This document shows positions 51,601 to 64,000 of a stretch of DNA of 64,000 bases, in pieces. This stretch comes from Capitella teleta. Taxonomy: Eukaryota > Annelida > Polychaeta > Capitellidae. A program made the position numbers and the translations under genes. Within the stretch, counting starts at the first letter, position 1; every line of letters starts with the position of its first letter. The notes beneath the pieces were generated by a model. It saw only the letters and a list, made by a program, of their open reading frames with translations. It did no database searches and was not told the origin of the DNA. The stretch spans positions 163,464-227,463 of the forward strand of contig KB299620.1 of assembly GCA_000328365.1 (NCBI GenBank), in the 5' to 3' direction.

Positions 51601-52330
51601 TTGGAGCAAAAGAATGAGACTGTGGCGAGCTGAAGTAAGCAGCTGATGACATAGGAGTGGTCATTACCGAGGGAGAAGAATGTGTTACATTGAAACCAAT
51701 TGCATTTACATCCAGCACGAACACAAGAATAACTCACATCGACATAGGCATGAGATGAATGAAGAGAAAATGTCATTTGATCGGAAATGTACAAATGAGC
51801 GTTGCAGAGTAAGGGCAGAGGTATCGCGTAAAAACAACGCCAATTGCGGCCAAGAAGGTGGGAGGCAAACTCAGTGATGCAAATTCAATTTAAGATAAGG
51901 CTTTATGTTAGGAGGAATCACAGATAGCAGAGATGGACTCGAAAGAACGCGGATTGAGACTGTTGTACGATGCAGCGGAGGTAAGCAGATAATGGCATAG
52001 GAAGAGTCATTATCCAGGGACAACAATACTCCATTGAAACCAATTGCATTTGCATCCAGGACACTAACAAAAACAAGAATGTCTTACTCTGACGTGGGCA
52101 TGAGAAAAAATGAATAGATGGTGTTGCACTGCACTCTAACACTATAAGGGTATATTAGCGTTTCAGCATTCGATCGGAAACGTAAAGCATTGGCATCACA
52201 GAGAAAGGGTAAAAGTATATCTTGTAAAAACAACGCCAGCCAGAGCTAAGCAGGTGAGACACAAACTCAATGACGCAAATTCAATTAAAGATATAAGGTT
52301 AAGAGAAATCACAGATAGCAGAGATGGGCC
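51601..52330 (+). repeat. Tandem duplication of a 0.33-0.39 kb unit
   Basis: Unit 1 (about 51601-51936) and unit 2 (about 51937-52330) share AGACTGT, TAAGCAG, TGACATAGG or TGGCATAGG, CATTGAAACCAATTGCATTT, AAAAACAACGCCA, GACGCAAATTCAATT-like and the identical end ATCACAGATAGCAGAGATGG. Unit 2 carries an extra about 50 bp. Confidence 0.85.
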
Positions 52331-54432
52331 CAAAAGGACAGTAACCCAAAATAAAAAATGTGAGTATGGCGCAAAGGTATACTATTAAGATACACGTTAA
52401 TATCGATAAGCAACGTCCAATCTCTTTAGTTTTAGGTGTTCTGAGGGATCGACTTCCTCGATTGATACGTTAATCGTTTCATGAAGCCAAGTAGACGATT
52501 CTCCTAGTTTTTAACAGGATTATTTCGTTCTTCGAGCTACACACAAATCATAATCAACGATAAAGATTTGAATTAAGCCAACGAAGCCAATTCGCTTAGC
52601 GAGGTTTTCTCCGGAAAAACAAAATTCTTCACGGCAACATTTTGGATTAAAGGAATTGATGTCGAGAGCGAGGAGAAATTGCAATATTATAGGTTCATGG
52701 TTGGGGGATCAAAAAGTGCAAAAATGTGACCACTGTGCAACAAATAGAGTGCCAACATCGACTCTTCCATCTCGACTAAGAGAAGTACTAGTGATTGCAT
52801 TTCGTAGGGAGGACTTACCTGGTTGTTATCGACTGTTTATCAATGGTGCTTTATTGAAGACTTGAAGTGATTTGCTTGGGAAATAAAATTTGGACAACGT
52901 GTCTTTGTAATAAAAACATGCTGTTATTGTTGGAGATCATACGACGCCACGTACGGTGTTGATCCAAACAAGTGACGAAGAGGGCTGCTGAGACAACACC
53001 ATAAACATTTGAACAGCACTGAGCTCGAGGGGTGAGTACCATTGATATGTTTTTTGCTGACGCCTGTGTATGGATAACCTCAAAGAAAGAGAGTCCTTTA
53101 CAGCTACGTGCCAGTGTGGGCACACTCTAGCTTCATTATTTACACTGTAATCGCACTCAATGAATGCTACGGGCGGATATAAAGTCGATTGATTTCTTTT
53201 ATTTTTATTCAAACCTATGAATCATGAAAGATTCACGCGATACCCTGGATCTCTCTCGGGTCATGTCCAGGCCCGCGATATTCGGCCAATGATTGCATGG
53301 CTGATAAGTGTTCATTTCATTTATTCATCGACATCCGCCCAAAAAAGCGCAAGTGCGTTGACAGTGTTGATCTTCTGGCGGATATAGACATCAGACACGC
53401 ATTAAAAGTGATTCATGAGAGATATGGTGGTCCTTTAGTATCTTGGTTGAGTCAGAAACTGGAGGCGATTGAATTATAACCATAGACCCCGACCGGTCAT
53501 TACCTTCGTAGAATTGTATTCACCATTAATTATAATTATAACAGCGCAGTTGAGAAATAAACACAGGTGAACATTACCGAGTATAAGGCGTAACAACATT
53601 TGCAGATTTGAAGTTAATGAATTTTCAACGTAAGCACCTTTAAATCCAAAAACAAAATTATGAAATTATAACGAATATCTGTGTATGCCTACCAGCAGAG
53701 TAATTTAAAAAATAAAAATTGCATTTGAAGATCAACCAACATATAACAATTGCAACCGTATCTTGCTCGTAATTATAAACCTTGTTTTTTCTTTGTTTTT
53801 TTGTTTGTTTTTTTTTTTTGTTCGGATACAAACTGCTATGTTGAAGGTCAATAACAGTAGAAAAAGACAAACATGTGATATTAATTAGTTTGGTGAGGGT
53901 TTATGTGGGCAATCAATTAGTCAAATGATAATCGGATCGTAAACGGTAAATCATTGGCATGATGCCTGAAAGGCGGATTTAATCGATGTCATAAATTGAG
54001 TTTCCATTGCGAGTTTGGGCGGAAGGCAGCCAATTCCGAAAGTCTGTACATCTGGCCAATAGAAGGCACGTGATCATTTATCATACCTCAACACATGTCG
54101 AATCATCTATAGACATCGATAAAAACCGTACAAAAATGGAGTTAATTAATGACGTAATATTACGTTAATAAAACTAGTTGACACATATGGTTGACCTAAA
54201 TTCATTAGTTCACAGCGTTTAATATTCTAGTTTTATGTATAATCGTTCACAATGTGGCAGACAACAACATAACCATCGCCCTGTTTTAATTTGTGATTTT
54301 TTTAAAACACTCGTCTACGGCCACGAGAAGACACTAATTTGACATCAAACGGACACAAATCTTCGATAATCCTGTTCCAATGAGTAATTAATTATCCTAA
54401 CATTAAATTTATGTAAAAAAAGGGACAGAAAA

Positions 54433-54850
54433 TCGTTGTTTTACGGAATACTAACACTTGCGAGTGTTATATTGTGCCAGACACGATTGGATCAATTAAA
54501 GTGAAAGCTTATACTTAGAGCTAAGAGAAATCAACAAGATGGACAAGTCAAATGTGACAAACACAGAAGAATGTTTGTTAAAAAGGGCAAAATAGTCCAA
54601 ATTATATTTCAGGTACAGTAAAATTTTGAATGATGAATATCCTCAAAACTTAAAATATTTACGAGATATTTCCAAATCAATACAATCAATAGATATACGC
54701 TTTATAGTTAGAGCACTCTGATGCAGAAGGGAGCCATCTGCCTGCATGCGCAGTGAGTGAGATGAGAGTGCTCGATACGGGCCAGCACAATCTCTTCAGT
54801 CTTCACGTCTATCTTTTCGAATGTCTATGTAATTACAACATTTATATTAC
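54433..54850 (+). repeat. Dispersed repeat family Y, longest copy
   Basis: Shares its first 100 bp with 32028-32130 and its whole length with 47108-47470. Adjacent at 54846-54871 is a perfect 11-bp-stem hairpin (ATTACATCATG, loop TACG). Confidence 0.75.
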
Positions 54851-56742
54851 ATCATGTACGCATGATGTAATGATAAATAAATGATGCATTAACATATACT
54901 ATCCGATTATCCTGTTCGCCCTCATGACTGATTCTACCTACTCGGACCTATATATTCGACAATAAGCGGTTTTATTGAATAACATTGATGATTACATCAA
55001 AACCAAAACACATCAATGGCCCCTATGATATATAAGCCAAGGCAGACAATCACTGATGAGTCCTTTGATGACTGACGGTCACTGAACATCTTTCATAGAT
55101 GAGAAGCAATGACTTAAACCAAAAATCCCACAATGCACCTGGGTTTATATGCATCAAATCTATAACTCTTCAGCATGTTTCGAAGCTACTTAATGTTGCG
55201 GGGATTCGCCAAAGGTCCTTATAAGCTAGACTCAATACTCTCGGTCTCCTAAGATCGGAGCCATTCGGCGATTTCGTCAATGGAGCCAGTTACCCACAAA
55301 ACAACCAAAGATGCACGGCTTCACCTGGCTTACGAAATTACACACAATTCTGATGATCGGAGCCGCGTTGGCGACTGCCCAGTGTCCTGTACCATGTATA
55401 CTAGTACTCTTAAGTTGAGAAAGAAATAATTAAAAAAACTATTCGGGGAAAGGGTGCCAGCATCATCCGCCAGCAGACAGCAGAAAATTGAGAGGGATAG
55501 ATTGACTTAGTTATACATTCATCTCACAGCTTCCAATTGTCTCACCTGTCGTTTTTAGAGCTGCCTGCTTGAGCTCAGGTTTACGATTTAGGACATAGAA
55601 GTCTGAGTTGCACTCTTCTTCCTCTAAGGCCAAGGCCACCCAGCAGCTGTTTTTGATTGGGCGGAGTACTCGAATGGCCTTGAGAAGCGCCGAAGGGAAA
55701 TTTTAGGCCTTACTTTTGGCTGCAGCATACATATTTTTAAAGGACCAATCTACGGCTTCGGTTGGTTTATTTTATGAGAAACAAATACAGATAGCCTACG
55801 GATGTTACACGAATCCAAGATGAGATCAATGCTTGAGCAACCGCCAATAAAAGACAATAATTTTGTCGACCACACATTTTTAATTTTGTCCATTAACTTA
55901 TGTTACATCTGTTTAAACACCAAACTCAATCATAATCTAGCAAACAAAGCATCTGGTGATGAATTAACAGGTGTATAACTCACGTAATGAATGAGTTATT
56001 GGCAATTTCCGACTCATAGCGATGTTATTAAATTTTAATCTCGTCATCATGACTTAGCCCCCCTGTGCACGCAAAATCCAAAATGTCATGAAAGCATTGT
56101 GTCATAATTTTTTTATTTTGTGTCTGTTGCATGATCGATAATGGCCTTATATAAGTAATCAGCGTTAACCTTTAAAAAGTGCAAATAAGTGATAGCTACA
56201 AGAGCAAGTCGAAATTGCAAAGGCAATTTCAAAGGCATCCCCTATTCGCCACAGGATAAAATGATAATGAGCTTGACTTCAGTACTTATGAAACGATTTA
56301 CATCAAAGTAATAGGGGTATCCTGTTGAGCCCCAATGGGGTGTATGCCACAACACAAGAGCCCCAACTCCATGGAAAATAGATGAAGAGGTTCTCTTAGT
56401 CCACCGCTATTGCACAACGTGAAATGGAAAGCACCATAAACATACCATGACCAGACAATCAAAGCTTGATTGCACAATCCTCAGTGCAACGCTATATCTC
56501 CTCACTTGTCACTGCAACTACCCGAAAACGACTCTTGCACCCGAAGGCTATCACTTTGACAGTTATTATGAAACGACCCGTGATATTGCATGCCCATGTC
56601 GACTTCTCATCCATCAAATTCTAATTAATGGAAAGTCCATGTCTCGAATAAGGGTAAAATAAGCATAGGCAGCTGGTCACTAGTCTCTTTGCATCATTCA
56701 CGGAAGCGGCCGTCATTGTTCGTGCCAATGTTTACATGGGCG

Positions 56743-56770
56743 AAAAAAAAAAAAAAAAAAAAAAAAAAAA
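56743..56770. repeat. Poly(A) tract
   Basis: 28 A residues. Comparable tracts lie at 10788-10816, 14722-14743, 58340-58364 and, as poly(T), 63729-63764. Confidence 0.95.
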
Positions 56771-59080
56771 CCCTGATTGGTGAAAGCGGAATTTAATGCT
56801 TTTGCATTAGGTTTTATTATATTTGTGTTAATTTGTGTTAAATATTATGTCACAGAGACCAAGCCAACATTCAAAGAACACATATTGGCATTCGTATTCA
56901 ATGATTTTCGGTTCGGTGTGCTTTGGACTTTATAGGCCGACGGTGTTGTCAAATGTCAGCGGTTCCCAGGACCAACTTTCGTGACGTCACATTTTCCCAC
57001 TCTCTATTCATCGAATTTATCGCCGGGGCATCAAAGTTAAAATCACCAATAGTTTTTATTAAACAGAATTTTCAAGATCAATGTTGGCTGCAAAGTACAT
57101 GTTCGAGGCATTTCGTCATGGTAACAAAACTAACGATTTTAGGGGATACCGACCACCGAGTCCTGAAGATTTGACATTTGATGATAATTCCTTTAAAAGC
57201 AACAAACATCGCCAGCCGTTGCTATGCCATTAATGGCGGGTGTGGTGGCTACATCCCGCTCCAGGGCAATGAGGGTTTGCTGGAATACACCACGTTGTGT
57301 TGTTATATTGTTTTTACAATCAGGGCAGAAGCGAAAGGAAGAAAACTGACATAAAACTTATATTCGTGGAAGGCCTTAATTATTGACGCAATAGTGACGT
57401 CATTCTCATATGTTATTCTGAATACAAATACGCTGTACTTTGAATGGCGTATAATTATGTATGCTGTATGGTTACATGAAAATTTGAATTGCATATTTGT
57501 TAGCAGTTATTAGTGGTACCCAATTCGTATGGTTGTGTAAACAGGTTTTCCAGTTGACATATTTGACATTTTAATGCTTTCCCAAAATATGAATACCTTG
57601 AAATTAGGTACGCGTAACAAACTGCCTCTTTTAATTTTAATTTTAATTGATGCGGAAGCGCAGAATTGCTATTGTTTGGAAAGAGTCCACGTAATATACA
57701 TGATTACACGTTGAAGGAAAGTAACAATTCGAGGAAAACAGACCGATAATTTAACAAATTAAATCAGGTCATCACACTTATATATGACGTATTATCAATT
57801 TTAAAAATATAATAGGGAATTGACCTTTCTGCAAGCGTCCTCTGCATTTTGAGAATGGCACACAGCTCTTCTCGAGTATGTTCAATTTGATTTCAAATGT
57901 GCAATACATCAATGAATAAAATCTGTTTTCGGGAGAAACATCAATTTCCAAATGCTAATTCACCCGCATTCAAATAAGTAAATAAGTGCATAGGTATTTT
58001 TCGATATACTGAGATGAGTACGGTAAACATGCAGTAAACACTATGTTCTGTGGTCAACACCGTCCATTTGGAAGAGCTGCACTCAAGTGAGCTTCCAATT
58101 TATTGAGGCACAACATTTATGCAGGCAAAAGGAGAAGTAGTCAGGGCCAACTAGTATTATTCCTATTACGATTCGTGCTAATTGATGAACAATGGGAAAC
58201 AAATTAAACCCAATTATACCCTGATTAGCATGACAACATAATGTGACATCTGCCAATTGTGCATAGTTGGTCTGCTGAGCCGCAACAGTTGCCCGCATCA
58301 GCCACCCGCATCCCAGCAACAGCCATGAGTTATTTTTCGAAAAAAAAAAAAAAAAAAAAAAAAATTCTTTGATGACATGAATATATAAATGATACATCAT
58401 AATAAGCAGACTCCAATAAAGATGGCGCCATAAGCCGGCAATCGTGCCATTGAAAATACCCGGCGTGTCGAATGAGCTTATACACAATGTCTGTAAGTTG
58501 GGTCATATATATTGGCAGCTTGTCAGTTACTGGTGCCCACGAAAAAAATCCTCACGGCTGCGGGATGTTGCACCACGTAGAGTACAGTAACTAATAAATG
58601 AGGGCTGAAATTCAATGCACGATGAATGTTACCACCTGTGTGATCATGGCCTGCGAAAAAGGAAAAAGAAAATGTCAACTGGTCCAGGCGTGGGTGGCGA
58701 TAATTCGAGGCGTTCTTGTGGTTGATGAGACCTTGGAAGGCCTTCTGTATCCTGTTAGTGGTAAGGTTATACGATAAAACAGCCAAACGTATGCTTCATA
58801 CGAGTAGATAATAATGATAAAAGAAAAGAACAGGCGGAAGCACATCATTGTATTAAGTGTCTATTACAGCATTGAAAGATCAACGCATTAAAGATCAATG
58901 CTAATGGTCAACAAATGGCCAAATTATATACTCGCTAATTGATCATTCCAACAAAAAATATAAATGTCCTAGCCTCATTTTATGGACTGGACCAGAGAAA
59001 GGTCAGATTCACTCTATGTGTAGGACAATTCAATGTGAAATCGCGTTATTTCAATGTCCTGAGATTAGCTCGACAGAACA

Positions 59081-59797
59081 ACTCTTGGAGATATTTGTCT
59101 TTGGCTTTCTCCGCCCTGGCGGGGGGGGGGGACGCCAGTCGGGGGTTTCATTAATAGCGTGCAGCGTGACCCCCCCTCCCCCCCTGCAGCATCGCCGCTT
59201 CTGTACCTCGTGGACTCTCTGTCGCAGGAGAGTTTCCTGGTGGACACTGGCGCACAAGTCTCTGTCTTGCCCGCTTCTTCTTCGGATCGCGCATGCTGTT
59301 TACGGAATAAAGGCCTATTTGCAAGCTGCAAATGGTTCAGGTCTTGTATCTTATGGTACTATGTCACGTGATGTGTGTTTCGACGGACGCCGTTATCAGG
59401 GCGATTTTGTGCTCGCTGACGTTAGGCGACCTCTCCTGGGAGCGGACTTCCTCCTGAAACATGGTCTTTTGGTGGACGTCCCCCAGCGCCGCCTCATTCA
59501 TGCAGAGGATATAGCTATCACGCCAGGCGCCGTAGACAGGTCTTCACACAGCCCACCGCAAGGATTATACGTCGTTACTCATCATGAAAACCCATATACG
59601 CAGCTACTGCAGCAGTTCCCCAACTGACCCTCACGCAGTTACTGGTCCTCCCCATCCACATGGTAAAGAAACAGAACGGAGAGTGCCCCCATGTGGAGAC
59701 TATCGTCGACTAAACGTTGCCTCTGTTCAGCAATAATAAAATCAGTCTGCACTTGAATTCTCTTGGAGTCATTTGTCTTCGGCCTTCTTGACGTCGC
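59081..59797 (+). mobile_element. Ty3/Gypsy retrotransposon fossil fragment (protease and start of RT)
   Basis: The plus strand shows a retropepsin-like region with the DTG active-site triad (about 59235-59255) and the later LLGADFLLKHG element, followed by the beginning of a Gypsy-type reverse transcriptase (about 59640-59730). Gag, the rest of RT, RNase H and integrase are absent. A 40-bp stretch at 59081-59120 recurs in diverged form at 59758-59797 and may be remnant LTR or internal repeat. It is a broken, old fragment with a few breaks in the coding part. Confidence 0.8.
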
Positions 59798-62700
59798 CAC
59801 ACTATCACCGAAACAAGTCCTAAATTCACTCGGGCTGAATATGGGAGATATGACGTCATATCTCAAAAATTAACTCTTGAGATTGTCATGTGGAAATTTT
59901 TCTTTCTCATTAAATAAGCCTTTGGAAGATGCAAATGGGTGAAAATGACAATATATAAATAACGTTTCTGATAATTAATTAGGGAAAAATTTCATTTTTT
60001 TCTCTTGTGTTGACTTCTGATCACATCATTGCAATACACCAGGAAGTTGTAGCATATTTCGTTGTGATAAGTTGGCCTGAAATAATGCTCAGTCTTTTTG
60101 GTAGGTGTTAAGGTCACATTCGACAAATGCCAGGTGAGGAAGTCATCTGAATGAAAGATGAAACTGCAAACACCATTCAAAGCCACCCTGATTATTTTAG
60201 ATATCTGAGCTCGAAAACAAGGGCCATGTAATCTAAATTACTAATAATATAATGAAATAAATAAAATTATGCATTGATGCAACTAGCTTTGCTCTCAAGA
60301 GTACATGTGTTTGGTGGAGTAGCCAAACAAGAAGGAATCAGGCATCAGTTATATCATAATAATTACCTTGGATAATTGAGGATTGCTATGACATGTATCC
60401 GCCCATACCGAATACCAGAGATCCAGGATAATCTTCGGTTACATCTTGTGGAACATTGTTAGGAGTTATGACGTAACAGTTACAACACTGCCTTGAAGCA
60501 ATTATGTCGTCCTGCTATTAATGCTCTGCATTGCTATAAATTATATTGTCGATCTTGTGACTAATTATTGCCTATGATTGTCTGCCAACATGCCATCACC
60601 TCCTCGCGCCGAGGCAGGCCTTTTTTGCCCTCTGCCAAACACAGCTGAGGTATCAAATAATTTTCACATGTGACCGACCGTCCATGCCAGCCTGATATTA
60701 CTATTGCCTTGTGAGACTCTCAACACAATCATACAGCACTTCCACCAGACGTCCCTTGGCTCACTTAATTATGCTAACTTCCGATGTCTCCCCTCAAAAT
60801 TGCAAAAGATAAACATCATTTTATTTCATAAACGCAGGCAAAAAATATTCCAGCAAACCCATTCCGGCTCCATGATTGTATTGTTGTTCATACAATGCAG
60901 GAAGGCCAGATATACTAAGAGAGTAACTTTAGCATGGAGCACAATGGTTTGTGGGCTTCAGTCAGCCCCGGTCGTAACGCATGCTATCTCCATACAAGGA
61001 AGGAGCATTGAAATGGAAACTGCCTTTATGAAAGTGACTCCTTCATAAAAGCAGTTAAAAAGGAAGACATCAAGATGGAGAACTTAGGTGATATATAGGC
61101 AAGAGATTGTGTGATATCATGATACTTCGTTTGCGAGGCATATCCACACAAGGCCTAACCCAAGCACTTGTTACGTTACAGTACCACTCCTGATATAATT
61201 GTTACAATGAAGTTGCCTCCTGCTATCGACTTCGAACGCAGCCACAGAGTGTGTATAAGATTGAGGCTATAAGCCTTTTGGTTTAGTGGATGAGCCACGT
61301 TATTCCGTCTAGACATAGAGAAGAGGATTATTTTGATTGCTTATATGTGGGCCACTCCCTCCGCTTGTAAGCTTAGTCTGTTGAAGCTGAGAACTGGGTG
61401 AAGGTGCAGCCAAGAGGGAGCGGGGTGCAGCCCGAAAAGGTGTGTGTGTGGAGGGGGGGGGGTGTCAGTGAAGTAAGACTATGATGCGTAAGACAGCAAC
61501 TTCACTCTATAGTCACATCGTCACACAACTGCACAGGGGATCCGAGGGATCAATTGATCAGTTGAAATGCGCGTACGAGTTCTTCATTGTGCGTAATATC
61601 AGGGACAGCGGCACATGGGCCTGGTTATACGATTGGGTTGTACAGCAGAGTCACATACTACTCATCGAAACAGCTTGGAGGCCTGGAATTTAATACCTCA
61701 TATACTTATAACTGGCGGCAGGCGTTTGATTGCAGTTAGGCGGTCATATCGACTGTAAGAGTCAGCTGCTCTGGCAATAATAATTATCAACCATGTTTAC
61801 ATTACGCCGTGGCGTCTGAGAGCGAGCTCCGACTTCGTACACCCGTTCACTTCCAAGCAAGACTAATTATAACTGGCTTATAGTTAAAAAATTCCGTTGC
61901 GTCGATATATGCGAATGAATATGAAACTCACGTCGAAATTGACACCAGGGAAGTGTGGTCGGTCATTATATTTGATTAATCAAGTGTTTAATATCGTTCA
62001 TAAAATCAAATATGTCAAGCAATCTACCATGCGACCCTCGTATCTCAGCAAAACCTGCGCCAACCTCGTAATAAAGACTGCATATGAATATTATATGCTA
62101 CCAAAGTGTCTATATATATCTAATAAATTGGCCTATTATTCATTTCAATAATTGCGGCCTGTGTAAAAGTCACAGAATCAAGGTCCAATAAGATATGCTA
62201 CAATTATTACCTCATCAAATCGTGCGTACGTAATCTATTGTTGATATTATTAAGTGTACTAGGCGCCCGCAGAATAAATTTGGACTACGGGAACTCACAA
62301 AAGGGAATCATACACATATTTTATGTGCACGGTTGCACACATCCAGGACCTTTATATTTCACGTAGTATTAGAATAATTTTAATAATCTTTGTGTATCCT
62401 TTATAAAGCGCAAGAGTGCGTTTTGCGATATACAAACTACTCTGACGAATTATGAGAATATTCAAATATTAAAATGCAATTTTAAAGAAAGAAAAAGTGT
62501 TTGCGCGTTTATTTTTAAATGTGACTGACCTGCGATTGGTAAAATTATGATAATATAAAGTTATATAGAGAACGTAACATTAGCAAGAAGGTTAACGCAC
62601 CTGAACATTGCTGTTAATGGAAAGCATGAATGGCATTAGGAATGTGAGACTGATGGAACACTAGTTATGTTTGAAGCATTGGAGGGGAAAACCAAATAAA

Positions 62701-63724
62701 CTCAGAAACATTAAGGATTGCGATATCATCGGCCATGAATAATGCATATCATTTATATCAGTTTAGCAGATCGCAATGCTAGTCTACCTTGATCAATACT
62801 CAGACAACCAACGGTGCCTGGATCAGCCAAGCTGTCGTAACTTCTTTGTGAAAATTGGTATCTGTTATTATAACCATGGTATCCCAAAGGCGACTCCTCA
62901 GGTGTGCACATCAATCAAAGAATAATAACACAGATAAATACAATTACATAAAATATTTGTAAGCTTCCTGTTAAAAGTAAGGCTACAGTGTGTGTAGGTA
63001 CGACCTCTGACCTTTGCCCATGTTCTCAGCACCATGAGTTAACGCTCCAGAATTGCACAGCAAGGCAGCGGCCAGAATATGTATCCACCCCATTTCTTGT
63101 GATGAATAATCCGTCAAGACTACATATTCTTCTGCAGATTTCAATCTTCGATCAGTTCAATGACTTTGATCCATCAGCAATCCCTGCGCGTGCACCGTGA
63201 TCAGCTGGCGCCTTTCACTGAAATGTTAGCTCCCGCTTGCTGCTCCCATACAAAACACAGCCATGGGGCCTTGTGCCTGATACAGCACTGAGCAGCGGCA
63301 GTGAGCCACGCTTCTCGTTGTGAATGCGGGCAGTGTCTATTGCTCTAGCTATTTAACTCTTTCCAAAATGCGTTTTGCTAAATCACAATATAAACTAATT
63401 TATTATAGGTAAACAATATTGTTTCTTTAACTTATTGCATTAATATCAGATGTGGATATTAAATTATTATGTGTATCAATGAAATAATACGTTTAAGTAT
63501 CTGATTTCAGGGCCTTGTCTATTTCAACTGTCTCATTTTACGCAGTTCTCTTTATTGTGTAGATAATTTTCAAGAATTCTCGTGTATGCATGACATTTTC
63601 TTGGTCAAAGGTCAAGTTTAAACATCTTCCGACCGCCCCACTGTGCGAGATACGAAACTGCATTATTTCATCCAATGAATACCATATTTACCGTAATAGC
63701 ATATACTGCTTTTAATCAACAAGT

Positions 63725-63728
<4 letters not shown>

Positions 63729-63764
<36 letters not shown>
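63729..63764. repeat. Poly(T) tract
   Basis: 36 uninterrupted T residues, the longest homopolymer in the window. Confidence 0.95.
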
Positions 63765-63765
<1 letters not shown>

Positions 63766-64000
63766 AGCTTTCAGAAAATTTTGTTACTTCTAATTATTTG
63801 GTTGAATCAAAAGCTGAGATGACTTTTATGCGATTTACTGGTAACGATGTCAGGTCTTGATTGATGTTGCTTTTTCGTGTCGATAGCGATTGCACAATAT
63901 TATTATGTATATATATATTATTATGTATATAATGCTAGCAATTGAAAATTATGCATATTCGTTTACCTACAATGATCTACATGGCCTCATCATGACCTGA

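Larger units (their letters stand above)
28656..64000. other. Repeat-rich region upstream of the recognised ALK/LTK exons; no host gene seen
   Basis: No open frame on either strand shows a conserved host domain, including the MAM or LDLa modules expected at the receptor N-terminus. The phase-1 entry of exon a requires upstream exons, so part of this region is probably receptor intron. Between the repeats listed separately it is AT-rich and featureless to me. The larger empty stretches are 28.7-30.7, 32.3-34.9, 36.4-38.9, 39.4-41.9, 52.4-54.4, 54.9-58.9 and 59.9-64 kb. Confidence 0.6.

Noticed and set aside
53297-53479. Short frame with KKRKC and SWLSQKLEAIEL
   Set aside because: 60 codons, no recognised family and no splice context. 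Not enough to call a gene.
57303-57494. 63-codon minus frame with hydrophobic and aromatic residues
   Set aside because: It looked membrane-like at first but has no homologue, no start context and no neighbours. AT-rich DNA readily gives such frames.

Overview
This is a eukaryotic (metazoan) nuclear window. Exons are short, with GT-AG introns and consistent reading-frame phases. The DNA is AT-rich, there are many poly(A)/poly(T) tracts, and several families of interspersed repeats are present. The two recognisable genes are animal signalling genes. The receptor kinase is close to both insect Alk and vertebrate ALK/LTK, with a large vertebrate-like glycine-rich region. A marine invertebrate, possibly a non-vertebrate deuterostome, fits best, but the species cannot be fixed from the sequence.

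Layout: (1) 571-3204, minus strand: a SPRED gene (EVH1 domain in two exons, then one long exon with a Sprouty/SPR domain); its first coding exon is not identified. (2) 3205-14.8 kb: intergenic. It holds a CpG-rich stretch at about 4.1-4.6 kb, a 15-nt match to a common cDNA-cloning adaptor, a long near-palindrome at 10.26 kb and a decayed L2/Rex1-like LINE tail at 11.4-12.1 kb. (3) 14822-28655, minus strand: 16 exons of an ALK/LTK-family receptor tyrosine kinase. They cover the glycine-rich extracellular domain, a cysteine-rich EGF-like module, the transmembrane segment, a juxtamembrane NPNY motif, a complete kinase domain and a C-terminal tail with polyQ; together they give 906 codons plus stop. 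The more N-terminal exons (MAM/LDLa in relatives) were not found. Introns carry a SINE copy (16.1-16.4 kb) and a 525-bp TA-flanked MITE (23.2-23.7 kb). (4) 28.7-64 kb: no conserved host exon recognised. It is either the long 5' introns of the ALK/LTK gene or intergenic DNA, rich in repeats: two further SINE copies with target-site duplications, three copies of a small inverted-repeat element, a deleted Tigger/pogo transposon, two long dispersed-repeat families, a local tandem duplication, a decayed LINE reverse transcriptase and a Ty3/Gypsy fossil fragment.

How the genes fit together: ALK/LTK is a receptor kinase that signals through Ras-MAPK, and SPRED proteins are membrane-associated inhibitors of Ras-MAPK. 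They sit here on one strand as neighbours. In human the paralogues also pair by chromosome arm (ALK and SPRED2 on 2p; LTK and SPRED1 on 15q), so this window may preserve the pre-duplication linkage. That is the most interesting observation here. I found no evidence of a wholly new multi-gene system.
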